DNA from: Rhizobiaceae bacterium
Lineage (GTDB): Bacteria; Pseudomonadota; Alphaproteobacteria; Rhizobiales; Rhizobiaceae
Length of the DNA stretch: 64,000 nucleotides
NCBI GenBank assembly: GCA_017644005.1
Contig: JAEPMJ010000001.1
Span: 1,178,001-1,242,000 of the forward strand
Direction: 5' to 3'
Made by a program: the position numbers and the translations under genes
The notes under the pieces: model-generated
What the model saw: only the letters and a program-made list of their open reading frames with translations
Told to the model about the DNA's origin: nothing
Database searches by the model: none
Part shown: in pieces, positions 32,485 through 41,206 of the stretch
Layout of the letters: each line of letters begins with the position of its first letter
Numbering within the stretch: position 1 is the first letter of the stretch

Positions 32485-32739
32485 TCAATTCGCTTGTTTC
32501 ATCGTCAGGCAATCGGGGTTGAAGACACGCTTTGTCGATGCCGGGTACTTCACCAGCATGGGCGCGGGTCGGATCGGGCGCGGCGCAAAGTTGCCACCGC
32601 AATTGGGACAAGTGTCGCCCAGCACGCCGTGCACGCAGTCGGCACAAAAGGTGCACTCGAAAGTGCAGACCATCGCGCCGGCGGCATTTGGCGGCAGGTC
32701 CTTGTTGCAGCATTCACAGTTGGGCCTGAGTTCGAGCAT
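32485..32739 (-). CDS. DUF1272 zinc-ribbon protein in urease operon
   Basis: Small protein of 84 aa of the DUF1272 family. It has eight Cys residues in paired arrangement (CECCNKDLP, CTFECTFCADC, CPNCGG), consistent with two metal-binding sites. It is located between ureA and the 68-aa peptide gene, all minus strand, so probably co-transcribed. No reaction is known. Metal handling for nickel urease would be a speculation based on context. Confidence 0.85.
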   Translation of the reverse strand: MLELRPNCECCNKDLPPNAAGAMVCTFECTFCADCVHGVLGDTCPNCGGNFAPRPIRPAPMLVKYPASTKRVFNPDCLTMKQAN

Positions 32740-32753
32740 GGAAAACGTGCCTC

Positions 32754-33056
32754 CTATCGGATCGGTTCATGCACGGTGACCAGCTTCGTCCCATCCGGAA
32801 ACGTTGCTTCCACCTGCACGTCATGGATCATCTCGGCTACACCCTCCATGACCTGATCGCGCGTCACGACATGGGCTCCGGCATCCATGAGGTCGGCGAC
32901 CGAACGCCCGTCCCGCGCGCCCTCGATCACGAAGTCGGTAATCAGAGCAATCGCCTCCGGGTGGTTCAGCCTGACGCCGCGTTCGAGCCGGCGGCGCGCA
33001 ACCATAGCAGCCATGGAAACAAGTAGCTTGTCCTTTTCACGCGGGGTTAGGTTCAT
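32754..33056 (-). CDS. ureA: urease gamma subunit UreA
   Basis: Structural subunit of 100 aa, the standard length. The start [20 protein letters not shown] at 33056 is the family start; an upstream extension to 33104 lacks conservation. Signatures [19 protein letters not shown] and [20 protein letters not shown] are complete. It follows ureD by 10 bp. Confidence 0.96.
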   Translation of the reverse strand: MNLTPREKDKLLVSMAAMVARRRLERGVRLNHPEAIALITDFVIEGARDGRSVADLMDAGAHVVTRDQVMEGVAEMIHDVQVEATFPDGTKLVTVHEPIR

Positions 33057-33066
33057 CGGATTTCCG

Positions 33067-33945
33067 TCAAAGTGACCAAATTTTGGGCAGCGGTGCCTGT
33101 TCATTGAGCAGTTGCAGCGCCGGAACCAGCCGGGCCCTGAGCGCGTAGCCGTCCTGCGCTACAAGCCTCGCAAGAAGCTTGCCAGATTGTCCGATCTGCC
33201 AGCAGCTGGCACCGCCCAGCGGGCCGAGAACCTCGCGCAGCGGCTCAAGCAGCCGCCCTCCCCCGTCAGAGATCAGCAACATGGTCGCGAAGGCGCGCGC
33301 GCTGTTGCCGAACACTGGTCTTGCCATCTGAGCCGCAACATGCGGGCCAAGCGCAAATTCCTCAGCATGCACCAGCCGGCTGCCATGATGAACACGCCAG
33401 CTGTCGCGAAACGCCGCCAGTTCCACCGTTTCTCCATGCGCCTGGCGGCCGAGAATGACAGCTTCGAGGATCAGCGCCCGGCCGCCGGGCTCAACGCGTA
33501 TGTCGAGGCGGCGGCTCAGGGCGGAGCGGTCGTAAAGAATAGTCTCCTGCGGGAGCCAGGCAACCGAGGCACCGTTGCCGACCAACAGGTTGGTGTTTAC
33601 GGCTGAATGGCCCCCGGCGCTGCGATAGGCACGCTCGCAGGCCTGCGTGGTCAGCGTCAGCCCGGCGCCGGCTGCAGCCTCGATATCCCAGCGAAGCCGG
33701 TCTCCGCCGGTCAGTCCGCCGGCAGTGTTGATCAGTACCGCTTCCAAGCCCTGCCCCGCATTGCGCGGCAGCCGAATCCGGGCAGCACCTTCTTCGCGCA
33801 GACGCGCCACCCGCGTGCGGCCGTGCGACAGGGCAACCGATAACACGCCGCCGCCTGCGACGCGTTGCGGTTGAAGGCTGGCGGGCGGGCTCTGGACGGT
33901 CATGTGGGCATGTTTCATCTCGCTTGCCCGGAAAGCAAGCTTCAT
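33067..33945 (-). CDS. ureD: urease accessory protein UreD
   Basis: Urease maturation scaffold of 292 aa that binds apo-urease and recruits UreF and UreG. Landmarks: [47 protein letters not shown] and the C-terminal [20 protein letters not shown]. In-frame ATGs at 33945, 33918 and 33903 are all possible starts. First gene of the urease locus; its promoter must lie in or before the 32 bp upstream, which belongs to the end of the preceding hydrolase gene region. Confidence 0.93.
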   Translation of the reverse strand: MKLAFRASEMKHAHMTVQSPPASLQPQRVAGGGVLSVALSHGRTRVARLREEGAARIRLPRNAGQGLEAVLINTAGGLTGGDRLRWDIEAAAGAGLTLTTQACERAYRSAGGHSAVNTNLLVGNGASVAWLPQETILYDRSALSRRLDIRVEPGGRALILEAVILGRQAHGETVELAAFRDSWRVHHGSRLVHAEEFALGPHVAAQMARPVFGNSARAFATMLLISDGGGRLLEPLREVLGPLGGASCWQIGQSGKLLARLVAQDGYALRARLVPALQLLNEQAPLPKIWSL

Positions 33946-33977
33946 GCCCGGCCGCTGATTTGCGTCGCGACTGCCTG

Positions 33978-35732
33978 TCAGTTTCCGAAGAGACGAGCCA
34001 GCGCGGATTCCAGCCGGCTGCGGTCTTCAGGATCGGCGGTCACCGGCATGATGAACCGGTTCAGAAATGCGCGCGCCTCGGAAAGGTCGACAATGCTGGC
34101 ACGATTGAGGACCGAAAGCGTGGACAGGAGTGCGTTGGTGTCGCCGCATACTTCGGGCGAATACTGCCAGTAGTTTCCGAACTCGCCTTCCGCACGCACC
34201 ATGCCGCAGCGGTCCTGAGGCGGTGCGTCGCGCCAGAACAGAGACAGGATGTCCGTAAGCGCCGAGGGATTGTTGGCGTAATAGGAGTGCGCCAGCATAT
34301 CGTCACCGACACTTGTCATGTCCACACTGTCGAAAATGTCGGCGTGGATGATCCGGTTGCCGCCCTGGCCCGCGCGCGCGGCATCGCCGTGCAGCTTGCG
34401 CGACACGGCAAGCGCCCAGTCCTTGTTGGAGGCATAAAGGGTCATGCGCCGGGCCGTGGATTTGATCGTCTTCGCCATTTCGACGAAAAGCCCGGCGTCG
34501 AGATCGGGCGCTGTGAACAGCACCTGATCGAATGCAGGCGGCTCGCCCTCATGGCGCAGCGCATAGAGCTCCAGGGCATCGGTGAGCGCGCGGTTACCCA
34601 TCGAATGGGCAATCAGATGGACACGCCTGGCGCCGGACTTGCGAACCACGTCTTCAAGGAACAGCGTCAGCCGGCGGCCGGAAAGGTTTACCACCGCCGT
34701 GTCGGCGATATAGCTCAACAGCGAACCGCGCGATGGCCAGGAATAGAGGATCGGCACGCCGCTGAAATTCATGTCGTACGCCATCTGCGCGGTACGCTGC
34801 GCCGCCTCGTTGAACGGCACATTGAAACCGTGCACGAATACGAAGGCGGAGTCGCTTTCGCTGGCGGCCAGGTCGTCGCGCATTTCGGCAAACACGGCGT
34901 CGCTGTCGCCGGGCGTCACGGACTTCAGGATCACGTGTTTGGCCGGGTCCTCACGGAACTCAAGAAGCCAGATTTTTGGCCGCTCGATCTTGCCGGGTAC
35001 GTGGCGTGGCGGGATCGAAACCGTCGCAGTGCCGAGCTCCAGCGTACCGCGTTCGCCGCCGTAAAAATTCGCCGGATCGGGATCGCCGGTGCGGGCGCGG
35101 TCGGTGGCGTAGAATATTTTCACCGCGGTGAACCCTGTCTCGGGGTCGGCGCCGAACGGGCCGCTGCGGTCGTCTTCGAGCGAGACTTCGTAGGCGGTCA
35201 CGGCCGCCCGTATCCGCGCTGCTACATCCGGCACCGCATCCGCGATCGCCTGAAGCCGCGCAACCACGGCGGCGCCGCGGTCATCGAGATCGAGCGCATC
35301 GAGAATATCAAGCAGGCGCGACAGGGCCGCAACGGCATCGCCCGGCCTGCCGGCCGCCTCGTAAGCGTCTGCGATGCCCTCCAGTACCGGGATCAGCTCC
35401 GGTGCCGTCTCCCCTTCGCGCGCAATGATCGCAGCGCCAAGCTCTTCAAGCGCCGCCCCGGCCTGCGCGTGCCGTTCCGCAGCAATGAGTATTTCCGCTT
35501 TGCGGGCGAGAAGATCTTCGGTCAGCCGCGCGTCATTCGAGGCGGCGAGCGCGGCTTCGACCAGTCCGAGGGCCTTGTCAGGCTCATGCGCAGCCTGTGC
35601 CTCCGCAATGCGCACTTCGAGCAGCGGATCGAAGCTCTGCGCCGCCGCCGGAACCGACATACAGGTCAATGCGACCATGACCATGAATGCCGCGCGCCTG
35701 AGCGCAGTGCCGATTCCGTCGATTGCAACCAC
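33978..35732 (-). CDS. exported alpha/beta hydrolase with N-terminal helical repeats (DUF900)
   Basis: Protein of 584 aa. GTG start; a signal peptide lies within the first 32 residues (hydrophobic core FMVMVALTCMSVPAAAQ). Residues about 35-180 are Ala/Leu/Glu-rich helices typical of TPR-like repeats. From about residue 200 comes the DUF900 hydrolase domain: VKIFYATDRARTG, FVFVHGFNVPFNEAA (oxyanion region) and the nucleophile elbow HLIAHSMGNRAL. A His in a C-terminal stretch (LAHSYYANNPS) could complete the triad. Probably periplasmic or outer-membrane associated; substrate unknown. It sits just upstream of ureD on the same strand. Confidence 0.85.
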   Translation of the reverse strand: MVAIDGIGTALRRAAFMVMVALTCMSVPAAAQSFDPLLEVRIAEAQAAHEPDKALGLVEAALAASNDARLTEDLLARKAEILIAAERHAQAGAALEELGAAIIAREGETAPELIPVLEGIADAYEAAGRPGDAVAALSRLLDILDALDLDDRGAAVVARLQAIADAVPDVAARIRAAVTAYEVSLEDDRSGPFGADPETGFTAVKIFYATDRARTGDPDPANFYGGERGTLELGTATVSIPPRHVPGKIERPKIWLLEFREDPAKHVILKSVTPGDSDAVFAEMRDDLAASESDSAFVFVHGFNVPFNEAAQRTAQMAYDMNFSGVPILYSWPSRGSLLSYIADTAVVNLSGRRLTLFLEDVVRKSGARRVHLIAHSMGNRALTDALELYALRHEGEPPAFDQVLFTAPDLDAGLFVEMAKTIKSTARRMTLYASNKDWALAVSRKLHGDAARAGQGGNRIIHADIFDSVDMTSVGDDMLAHSYYANNPSALTDILSLFWRDAPPQDRCGMVRAEGEFGNYWQYSPEVCGDTNALLSTLSVLNRASIVDLSEARAFLNRFIMPVTADPEDRSRLESALARLFGN

Positions 35733-36014
35733 CGGATCTCTTCTCCCGTCGCCCTGTCGCCAAGCGGGCCATTCACCCCGACCCCGTCGCCGCCATTAGC
35801 GGATGCTCAAGGCAAAATATTGAAGGCGGCACCGAAAAGTCCACCGGCCGTGGTGCAACATTTGCGTTCTTGCCGAACCGCGTGGAGGGATCGCACGCCG
35901 AACCAGCCAAGGCACGTCTCGGCAACCGGACGCCGCATTGCGCATTGAAGGCCGGCGCGGCTTCGTCTATGTAGCGCCAACGACGCGGCGCTTCTTGCGC
36001 CTGTGCCGCCCAGC

Positions 36015-36091
<77 letters not shown>

Positions 36092-36486
36092 GTTTTTTCA
36101 ATGGCTTAGGTGGTTATGGCGTTCCACCGAAATGCTCCGGGTAGCACCGGGGTTGCACGCTGGACTGAGATTTCGTCCCATTCGGGATAGGATAAAGTCC
36201 GCCATTCTCCGCCAGTTTCGCTGTCAACCTACATCCCATCGAAAGCCCGGCCTGATCTAGGTACATCTCTGCGGCGACAAGACAGAGTCGGAGATAGGGA
36301 TATGTTCAGGTGAAAGAGGTATCGCCAGCGGCGAGCGTCCGCGACGGAATTGCGTGTAGTCGTCGGTGCCGGCACCCATCCAGATCATCGAAAGCGCGAC
36401 ACTGAGGCATCCAGACCAACCCACGAGAGCAGACAGCGAGGATCGGCAGCGTAATTACTGCCGCCAGACGAGTGACCGCAAGCCTC
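36092..36486. other. gene-free interval downstream of tRNA-Arg
   Basis: About 395 bp between the tRNA-Arg 3' end and the MocR gene stop. No reading frame here looks like a protein and I see no integrase remnant. A short CCGCCAGTTTCGC at about 36210-36222 resembles the tRNA 3' end (GCGCCAGTTT), which could be an old attachment-site copy, but the match is too short to support an att call. Confidence 0.4.
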
Positions 36487-37947
36487 TCAAGATCGCCCGC
36501 CAAAGCGGAGTTGCGACAACTCGGCAATGGCCGGCTCGATATCCTTGGCCTCGATCATGCCGAAGCCGAATACGAGGCCTTTCTGCGCGATGTCACGCGA
36601 TGCGTAGCGCGCGATGTCCTCGACCCTGATGCCGATCCCGGCGGCCTTCGCAACCAGAGCCTGCTCATTGCAGGGAATGGTCAGTTCCGCGGCGAGATGA
36701 ACGCCAGCATGTGCGCGGTATGGCCGCAACCGGTCACCCATATGCGCGTCAAGCGCGGCGCGCAGCGCCTCGTGGCGCGCCGAATAGACCCTGCGCATCT
36801 TACGGACGTGCCGCGCTAGGTGGCCCTCGGCGATGAAGTCGGCGAGCGCGAACTGACTTATAAGAGGGTTGTGCCAATCGTTCATCTGCTTGGCCAGTGT
36901 CAGCGCATAGCGCGCCCATTCCGGGGCGACGACGAAACCCATCCTGAGCGCCGGGAACATGCTCTTGGAAAACGTGCCGGCGTAGAAGACCGAGCCCGAG
37001 CGGTCGAGCGTCTGCAGCGCGTCGAGCGGCATGCGGTCGTGCCGGAATTCGCTGTCGTAATCGTCCTCGATGATGACGGCGCCGAAGCTCGCGGCGAAAT
37101 CGAGCAGGGCGGCGCGCCGGCGAGCCGACATGGCGACGCCGAGCGGGAACTGATGCGAGGGTGTTATGCAGATCACACGCGCACTCGGCGGCAATCGGTC
37201 CACGACAAGCCCTTCCTCGTCCACGGGAATGGGAAGGATCTTGGCACCCGCCCCAGTGAACGACCGCTGGGTCGGTCCGTATCCGGGATCTTCCAGCGCG
37301 ACCTCGGTTTCTCCCGGCGTCACCAGGATACGGGCAATCAGGTCAATTGCCTGTCTCGCGCCGGCAGTCACCACGATATCTTCGGGCTCACACGCGACGG
37401 CACGTACGAAGGAAACGTGCCTGGCGATTGCCTCTCGCAAAGGCAGCTCACCCGCGGGATCACGCTCATAGACCCCGGCTCGTGCAACCGCGCGCGCCGC
37501 CCGCGTCGAAAGGCGCTGCCAGATATCGAACGGAAATTCCGTATCCGGCATGCCGGCGACGAAGTCGTAGCGGTACATCTCGCCGCTGCAGGTCTCCGCC
37601 AAAGGCCGCCACCCGCGCCAGGTGGCGGCAAGCCGTTGATCGGCGAGGGGATCGGCCTGCAGCGGCGCCTTGGGCCGCTCCAGCCTTGGGCGCACATTTG
37701 CGACGTAGGTTCCGGCGCCCGGTCGTCCCTCCACATACCCTTCGCTCAACAGCATGTCGTAGGCAGCAATGACAGTATTGCGCGATATCTCCAGCCCCTC
37801 AGCCAACGCACGTGTTGGCGGTAGCCGAAGTCCGGGTTGAAGCCGCCCGTCAATGATCGCCGCCCGCAATTGCCGATGCAGAGATCGCAATAGCTCGCGC
37901 GATCCCTTCCCGGGCAGTTCGATCGCAATGTCGAGAATTGGCTCCAT
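36487..37947 (-). CDS. MocR-type GntR/aminotransferase fusion regulator
   Basis: Regulator of 486 aa. The N-terminal GntR winged helix (LHRQLRAAIIDGRLQPGLRL, LEISRNTVIAAYDMLLSEGY; residues 24-75) is fused to a class I aminotransferase-like domain. The PLP-binding lysine is in AGTFSKSMFPALRMGF and the co-factor aspartate in IIEDDYDSEFR. MocR proteins bind PLP, and an amino acid or GABA, and control PLP synthesis or amine catabolism. A TCCGAT-TT-ATCGGA palindrome lies just upstream. No obvious target gene is adjacent. Confidence 0.92.
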   Translation of the reverse strand: MEPILDIAIELPGKGSRELLRSLHRQLRAAIIDGRLQPGLRLPPTRALAEGLEISRNTVIAAYDMLLSEGYVEGRPGAGTYVANVRPRLERPKAPLQADPLADQRLAATWRGWRPLAETCSGEMYRYDFVAGMPDTEFPFDIWQRLSTRAARAVARAGVYERDPAGELPLREAIARHVSFVRAVACEPEDIVVTAGARQAIDLIARILVTPGETEVALEDPGYGPTQRSFTGAGAKILPIPVDEEGLVVDRLPPSARVICITPSHQFPLGVAMSARRRAALLDFAASFGAVIIEDDYDSEFRHDRMPLDALQTLDRSGSVFYAGTFSKSMFPALRMGFVVAPEWARYALTLAKQMNDWHNPLISQFALADFIAEGHLARHVRKMRRVYSARHEALRAALDAHMGDRLRPYRAHAGVHLAAELTIPCNEQALVAKAAGIGIRVEDIARYASRDIAQKGLVFGFGMIEAKDIEPAIAELSQLRFGGRS

Positions 37948-37952
37948 AAACT

Positions 37953-37966
37953 TCCGATTTATCGGA
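37953..37966. promoter_or_regulatory. palindrome at the MocR promoter
   Basis: Inverted repeat TCCGAT-TT-ATCGGA, 6 bp before the MocR start codon, overlapping the ribosome-site region. Probable autoregulatory site. Confidence 0.45.
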
Positions 37967-38434
37967 CCAAGTCAGGAACCATATCGCCAGCCATTTTTGC
38001 CCGCAACGCATTTGCGTGCCTGTTGAGAACGGCTTCAGACAGGAACCGGCGGTGATCGATCTGGTTCTCTGCGAGGCCTAACCGCCGCCGACATGGTTGT
38101 AACCACCCGCCAACAAGATGGGTCCGCCAGTTACCTCTTTCGGACAATAGGTAACGCAAATCACCTTACATCTTCAGCCTGGCGCATGATGAGGTAGGCG
38201 AGTGCGCCATCCCAACGGCTTTCGACATCGGCCCCTCGATCACCATACTGATTCGGCCTTGGCAATCTGGAACCTGATCGATCCAGTTCTGCAGGTCTTG
38301 CAAGTCGCCGGTGTTGCGAACCCTTCACCTTGACGAAACGGCCCGTCGTCCTCGGACAAAGGTTCCGCTGTTGCCGTCGCGCTCCACGCGCATGTCAGCA
38401 GAAGCGTGACGCTCAACATTCGGTTCTTGAACAC
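37959..38434 (-). pseudogene. decayed exported-protein gene with several frameshifts
   Basis: On the minus strand a signal-peptide-like start MFKNRMLSVTLLLTCAWSAT (38434) continues to SEDDGPF. After that, protein-like segments occur one after the other in different frames: GDLQDLQNWIDQVPDCQGRI, then WDGALAYLIM, then VTYCPKEVTGGPILLAGGYN, then LGLAENQIDHRRFLSEAVLN ending at 37959. Read together they look like one ancestral exported protein of about 150 aa broken by at least four frame changes. I do not recognise a named family. Its 3' end overlaps the MocR promoter. Confidence 0.5.
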
Positions 38435-38518
38435 TGAGCGTATGCCACCTCTGCGTCCGCCGAGGGACGCCCGGGCGAGTTGATATGTCGACCTCGTTCC
38501 TCTTCGGCTTCGGTCGCC

Positions 38519-39001
38519 CTAAGCACCGCCACAAAGCGCGATAGCGGCAATGAAGAGGGCCATAGCCGCTGTCGAGGCGATCGTGCGAACGTGGTTCCAG
38601 AAGGTCCAGTCCTTGAGGTATCGCACCCACATCTCCGCCGAGCCTGTTCCGGCCCGGGCCAGTTCGTTGTTGAGCGGCACATTGTAGACGACTGTACAGA
38701 TGAACATGCCGACGACATAGATCAGCCCGCCTGCGAGTATGATCAACGCGCCGGGTTCGCCCCAGCGGAAAACCGCGAGCACGGCCAGCACCGCGGCGCT
38801 GATCGTCGTGCCGAAAAAGAGCGGCATGAACAGCGAGCCGAGGATGGTGGAGTTGATCGAATTCATCGCGGCCGCACCCTGCGCGGATCCGATACGGTCG
38901 AGCGCCGTCATAATGAAAGTCGAGAAGGCGAAATAGAGCCCGGCGATCAGCCCGCAGCCGATCGCCGAGAACCACAGGAGAGTGGAGACCAGGATTTGCA
39001 T
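38519..39001 (-). CDS. DUF1772 / anthrone oxygenase family membrane protein
   Basis: Integral membrane protein of 160 aa with about four hydrophobic segments. The pattern FSAIGCGLIAGLYFAFSTFI and the loop YNVPLNNELARAG are characteristic of DUF1772 proteins. The ATG at 39001 overlaps the stop of the NmrA-like gene (ATGA), so the two are co-translated. Anthrone oxygenases in this family insert oxygen into polyketide anthrones, but most bacterial members have no known reaction. Confidence 0.85.
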   Translation of the reverse strand: MQILVSTLLWFSAIGCGLIAGLYFAFSTFIMTALDRIGSAQGAAAMNSINSTILGSLFMPLFFGTTISAAVLAVLAVFRWGEPGALIILAGGLIYVVGMFICTVVYNVPLNNELARAGTGSAEMWVRYLKDWTFWNHVRTIASTAAMALFIAAIALCGGA

Positions 39002-39831
39002 CAACCTGCGATGCTCCACGCGCCGGACTCGGCGGCTCGCCTCGCATAGTCAGTGAAGTCTGCCGGCTTGCGCCCGAGCGCCGCTTCGACGCCGTGCATG
39101 ACTTCGACATTGCGCCCGTCGAGCACCACCGTGAACAACTCGATGAGCAGGTTGAGAATATCTTCCGGGACGTAGGGTCGCGTCTGCTCGACGAACTCCT
39201 CCGCCGATATCTGCCTGTAACGGACCGGCCGGCCGGCCGCATTGGCGATCTCGTCCACTGCCTCGGCGAACGTGAGCGCGCGCGGGCCCGTCACCTCGTA
39301 GAGCCGGTTCGTGTGGCCGTCACGGGTCAGCGCGGCGACAACCACATCTGCGATATCGTCGGCATCGATGAAGGGCTCGGGGATCGGATCGGCGGGCAGC
39401 GCCAATTCGCCAGCGAGAACACCGTCTCGAAACGGACCCTCCGAAAAGTTCTGATTGAACCAGCTCGCCCGCACATTCGTCCAGGATACACCCGACTCCT
39501 GCAACGCCGCCTCGGCGCGCTGTGCTCCAGGCTCGCCGCGACCGGACAGGAGCACGGCGTGCTCCAACCCTTCTTCACGCGCAATGCGCGAAAACTCGGC
39601 GATATCGTCCTCGGCACCATCCACCGCGAGATCCGGCTGATAGGTGACATAAGCCTTGGAGACACCATTGAGTGCGGAGGGCCACGTCTCGCGCTTCGCC
39701 CAGTCGAATGGAATATCGCTGGAGCGCGAGACGGGACGCGTGTCGATGGCGCGCTTGCGAAGCAGCGTGTTGACGCGAGCGCCCGTCTTGCCGCCCCCGC
39801 CGACGATGAGAATTGGTTGGGTGTCCGTCAT
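39001..39831 (-). CDS. NmrA-like NAD(P)-binding protein
   Basis: Atypical short-chain dehydrogenase of 276 aa. The start MTDTQPILIVGGGGKTGARV at 39831 places the Rossmann GGGGKTG motif at residues 11-17; the longer open frame to 40074 is not supported. Later stretches (YVTYQPDLAVDGAE, SWTNVRASWFNQNF, VTGPRALTFAEAVDEIANAA) match NmrA/YtfG-type proteins that sense NADP or reduce quinones. Coupled with the DUF1772 gene. Confidence 0.87.
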   Translation of the reverse strand: MTDTQPILIVGGGGKTGARVNTLLRKRAIDTRPVSRSSDIPFDWAKRETWPSALNGVSKAYVTYQPDLAVDGAEDDIAEFSRIAREEGLEHAVLLSGRGEPGAQRAEAALQESGVSWTNVRASWFNQNFSEGPFRDGVLAGELALPADPIPEPFIDADDIADVVVAALTRDGHTNRLYEVTGPRALTFAEAVDEIANAAGRPVRYRQISAEEFVEQTRPYVPEDILNLLIELFTVVLDGRNVEVMHGVEAALGRKPADFTDYARRAAESGAWSIAG

Positions 39832-40187
39832 CTCTGTTCCACGATGGGGTTGGCAACCGGCGCGGATGCTATTGTCAATTCGCGCTATCAGGGCTTCGGC
39901 AGACTGGTATTGCCGCCAGCGAAAGAAATGCCGCCTCTGCACTTCCCGGCCTCCAAAACTATGTTCTTGCAAGTATTCTGTCTTTTGAAGGGCCGCCGAA
40001 CAGGTCCAAATCCTGCCAGCCTTAGGGAGCCAATTTTCCAGTCGCGCAGCGAATGATTGAGCTGAACGGCGCAAGGTCGCTCAGCGCCCATAGCGGTATC
40101 CCATGTGTGCATATCCGCTTCTGACGAGAGCGAGACATTTCCATCAAAAGTCCATCCACTGCGCTGTGCTGTTCATATTCGCACCGA
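39832..40187. other. gene-free interval between NmrA-like and LysR genes
   Basis: About 356 bp between the start of the NmrA-like gene and the stop of the LysR gene. It probably holds the promoter of the NmrA-DUF1772 operon near 39840-39900. No reading frame looks like a protein. A short stretch near 39993-40010 (ACAGGTCCAAATCCTG) resembles a tRNA T arm, but no cloverleaf can be formed around it. Confidence 0.4.
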
Positions 40188-41105
40188 TCATGAAGCCGCG
40201 ATTCGCGGCTCCATCTCGTTCAGCTCAGCGAAATAGTCACGCAGGCGCTCGCGGGCTTCGCGCACGGCGGGTTGATTCAGCGCCTTGTGCGTCGACCAGA
40301 TCGCGATGTCGCGGCGTGTCGCCTCACCGCGGACATCGAGCACGTTCGCGGCCGTGATCAGGCCGGACATGATCATCAGGCGGATGGGCATGCGCACCAC
40401 CACGTCGCTGGTATGCAACATATGGGCGACCATCCCGATCGCGCCGGTGAAGATCATCTCGGGCTGCCGGTCGATCCCTGTATGGTTTCTGGGCTCGAAC
40501 AGCCCGGCGCCGGCGCCGGAAAGCAACCAGTTCTCGTTCTTGAGTTCGCCGATGCTCATTACCCGCGTCTCGCCGTAATAGCGTGATTTGGTACCGACCA
40601 TAATGCGGACCTCGTCATCGAATACGGTTTCGCGCACCAGTTGCGACTGTTCCAGATCGAGAAACGCAGGGGCGAGCAACAGGTCGATATTCCCGCGTTG
40701 CAATTCGGGAATGAGCAACGAGGCCGGGCCCGTCTTGAAGTGCACCACATGTTTGCGGCCCCGCGGATAGGTCTCGACAAAACGGTTCATGACTGCGGCC
40801 TGCAGCATCGGCCCAACGCCGATACGCACCTCATAGCTGAAGCCCTGTCGCCACTGACGCACGATCTCGTCAGCGCGTGCGGCCTCCTCGATGATCCGGT
40901 TGCCGACATCCGCCAGTCGCGCGCCAATCTCGGTCGGCGCCACGCCATGGCGGGACCTCTCCAATACCGGCTCCCCGACGCGATCCTCCAACGCTTTGAC
41001 GTTGCGCGTCAAAGTGGGTTGCGTGACGCCCAGCCGTTCCGCTGCGCGGGTCAGCGATCCGCTGTTCACAATGGTGGCGAGCTGGGCGAGCATTCGTGAA
41101 TCCAT
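40188..41105 (-). CDS. LysR-family transcriptional regulator
   Basis: Regulator of 305 aa. The N-terminal helix-turn-helix is intact (LATIVNSGSLTRAAERLGVT, QPTLTRNVKALEDRVG; residues 8-44). A substrate-binding effector domain follows. Divergent from the TAXI-TRAP/sulfatase genes over 101 bp holding a classic T-N11-A box, so it most likely activates their transcription upon binding the imported substrate. Confidence 0.9.
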   Translation of the reverse strand: MDSRMLAQLATIVNSGSLTRAAERLGVTQPTLTRNVKALEDRVGEPVLERSRHGVAPTEIGARLADVGNRIIEEAARADEIVRQWRQGFSYEVRIGVGPMLQAAVMNRFVETYPRGRKHVVHFKTGPASLLIPELQRGNIDLLLAPAFLDLEQSQLVRETVFDDEVRIMVGTKSRYYGETRVMSIGELKNENWLLSGAGAGLFEPRNHTGIDRQPEMIFTGAIGMVAHMLHTSDVVVRMPIRLMIMSGLITAANVLDVRGEATRRDIAIWSTHKALNQPAVREARERLRDYFAELNEMEPRIAAS

Positions 41106-41119
41106 CCATACACCTGCGC

Positions 41120-41134
41120 ATACCTGAGGGGTAT
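41120..41134. promoter_or_regulatory. LysR box between regulator and TAXI-TRAP operon
   Basis: ATACC-TGAGG-GGTAT, a perfect interrupted palindrome of the T-N11-A type, 15 bp upstream of the LysR start and 72 bp upstream of the TAXI start. Another ATACC half site at 41150-41154 could be the activation site. Confidence 0.65.
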
Positions 41135-41206
41135 ATACGAATTTTACTTATACCAGATGGGCTGTAAATTGGGGACCTGGATTTCGAGAATCCATGGGAG
41201 GAACAT

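Noticed and set aside
33924-35948. 674-codon plus-strand open frame opposite the DUF900 hydrolase
   Set aside because: Composition typical of an antisense shadow; the minus strand has signal peptide, GxSxG elbow and family motifs.
36092-36300. Possible integrase or att site next to tRNA-Arg
   Set aside because: No integrase-like frame and only a roughly 9-bp similarity to the tRNA 3' end.
39993-40010. tRNA T-arm-like segment
   Set aside because: No acceptor, D or anticodon arms can be formed around it.
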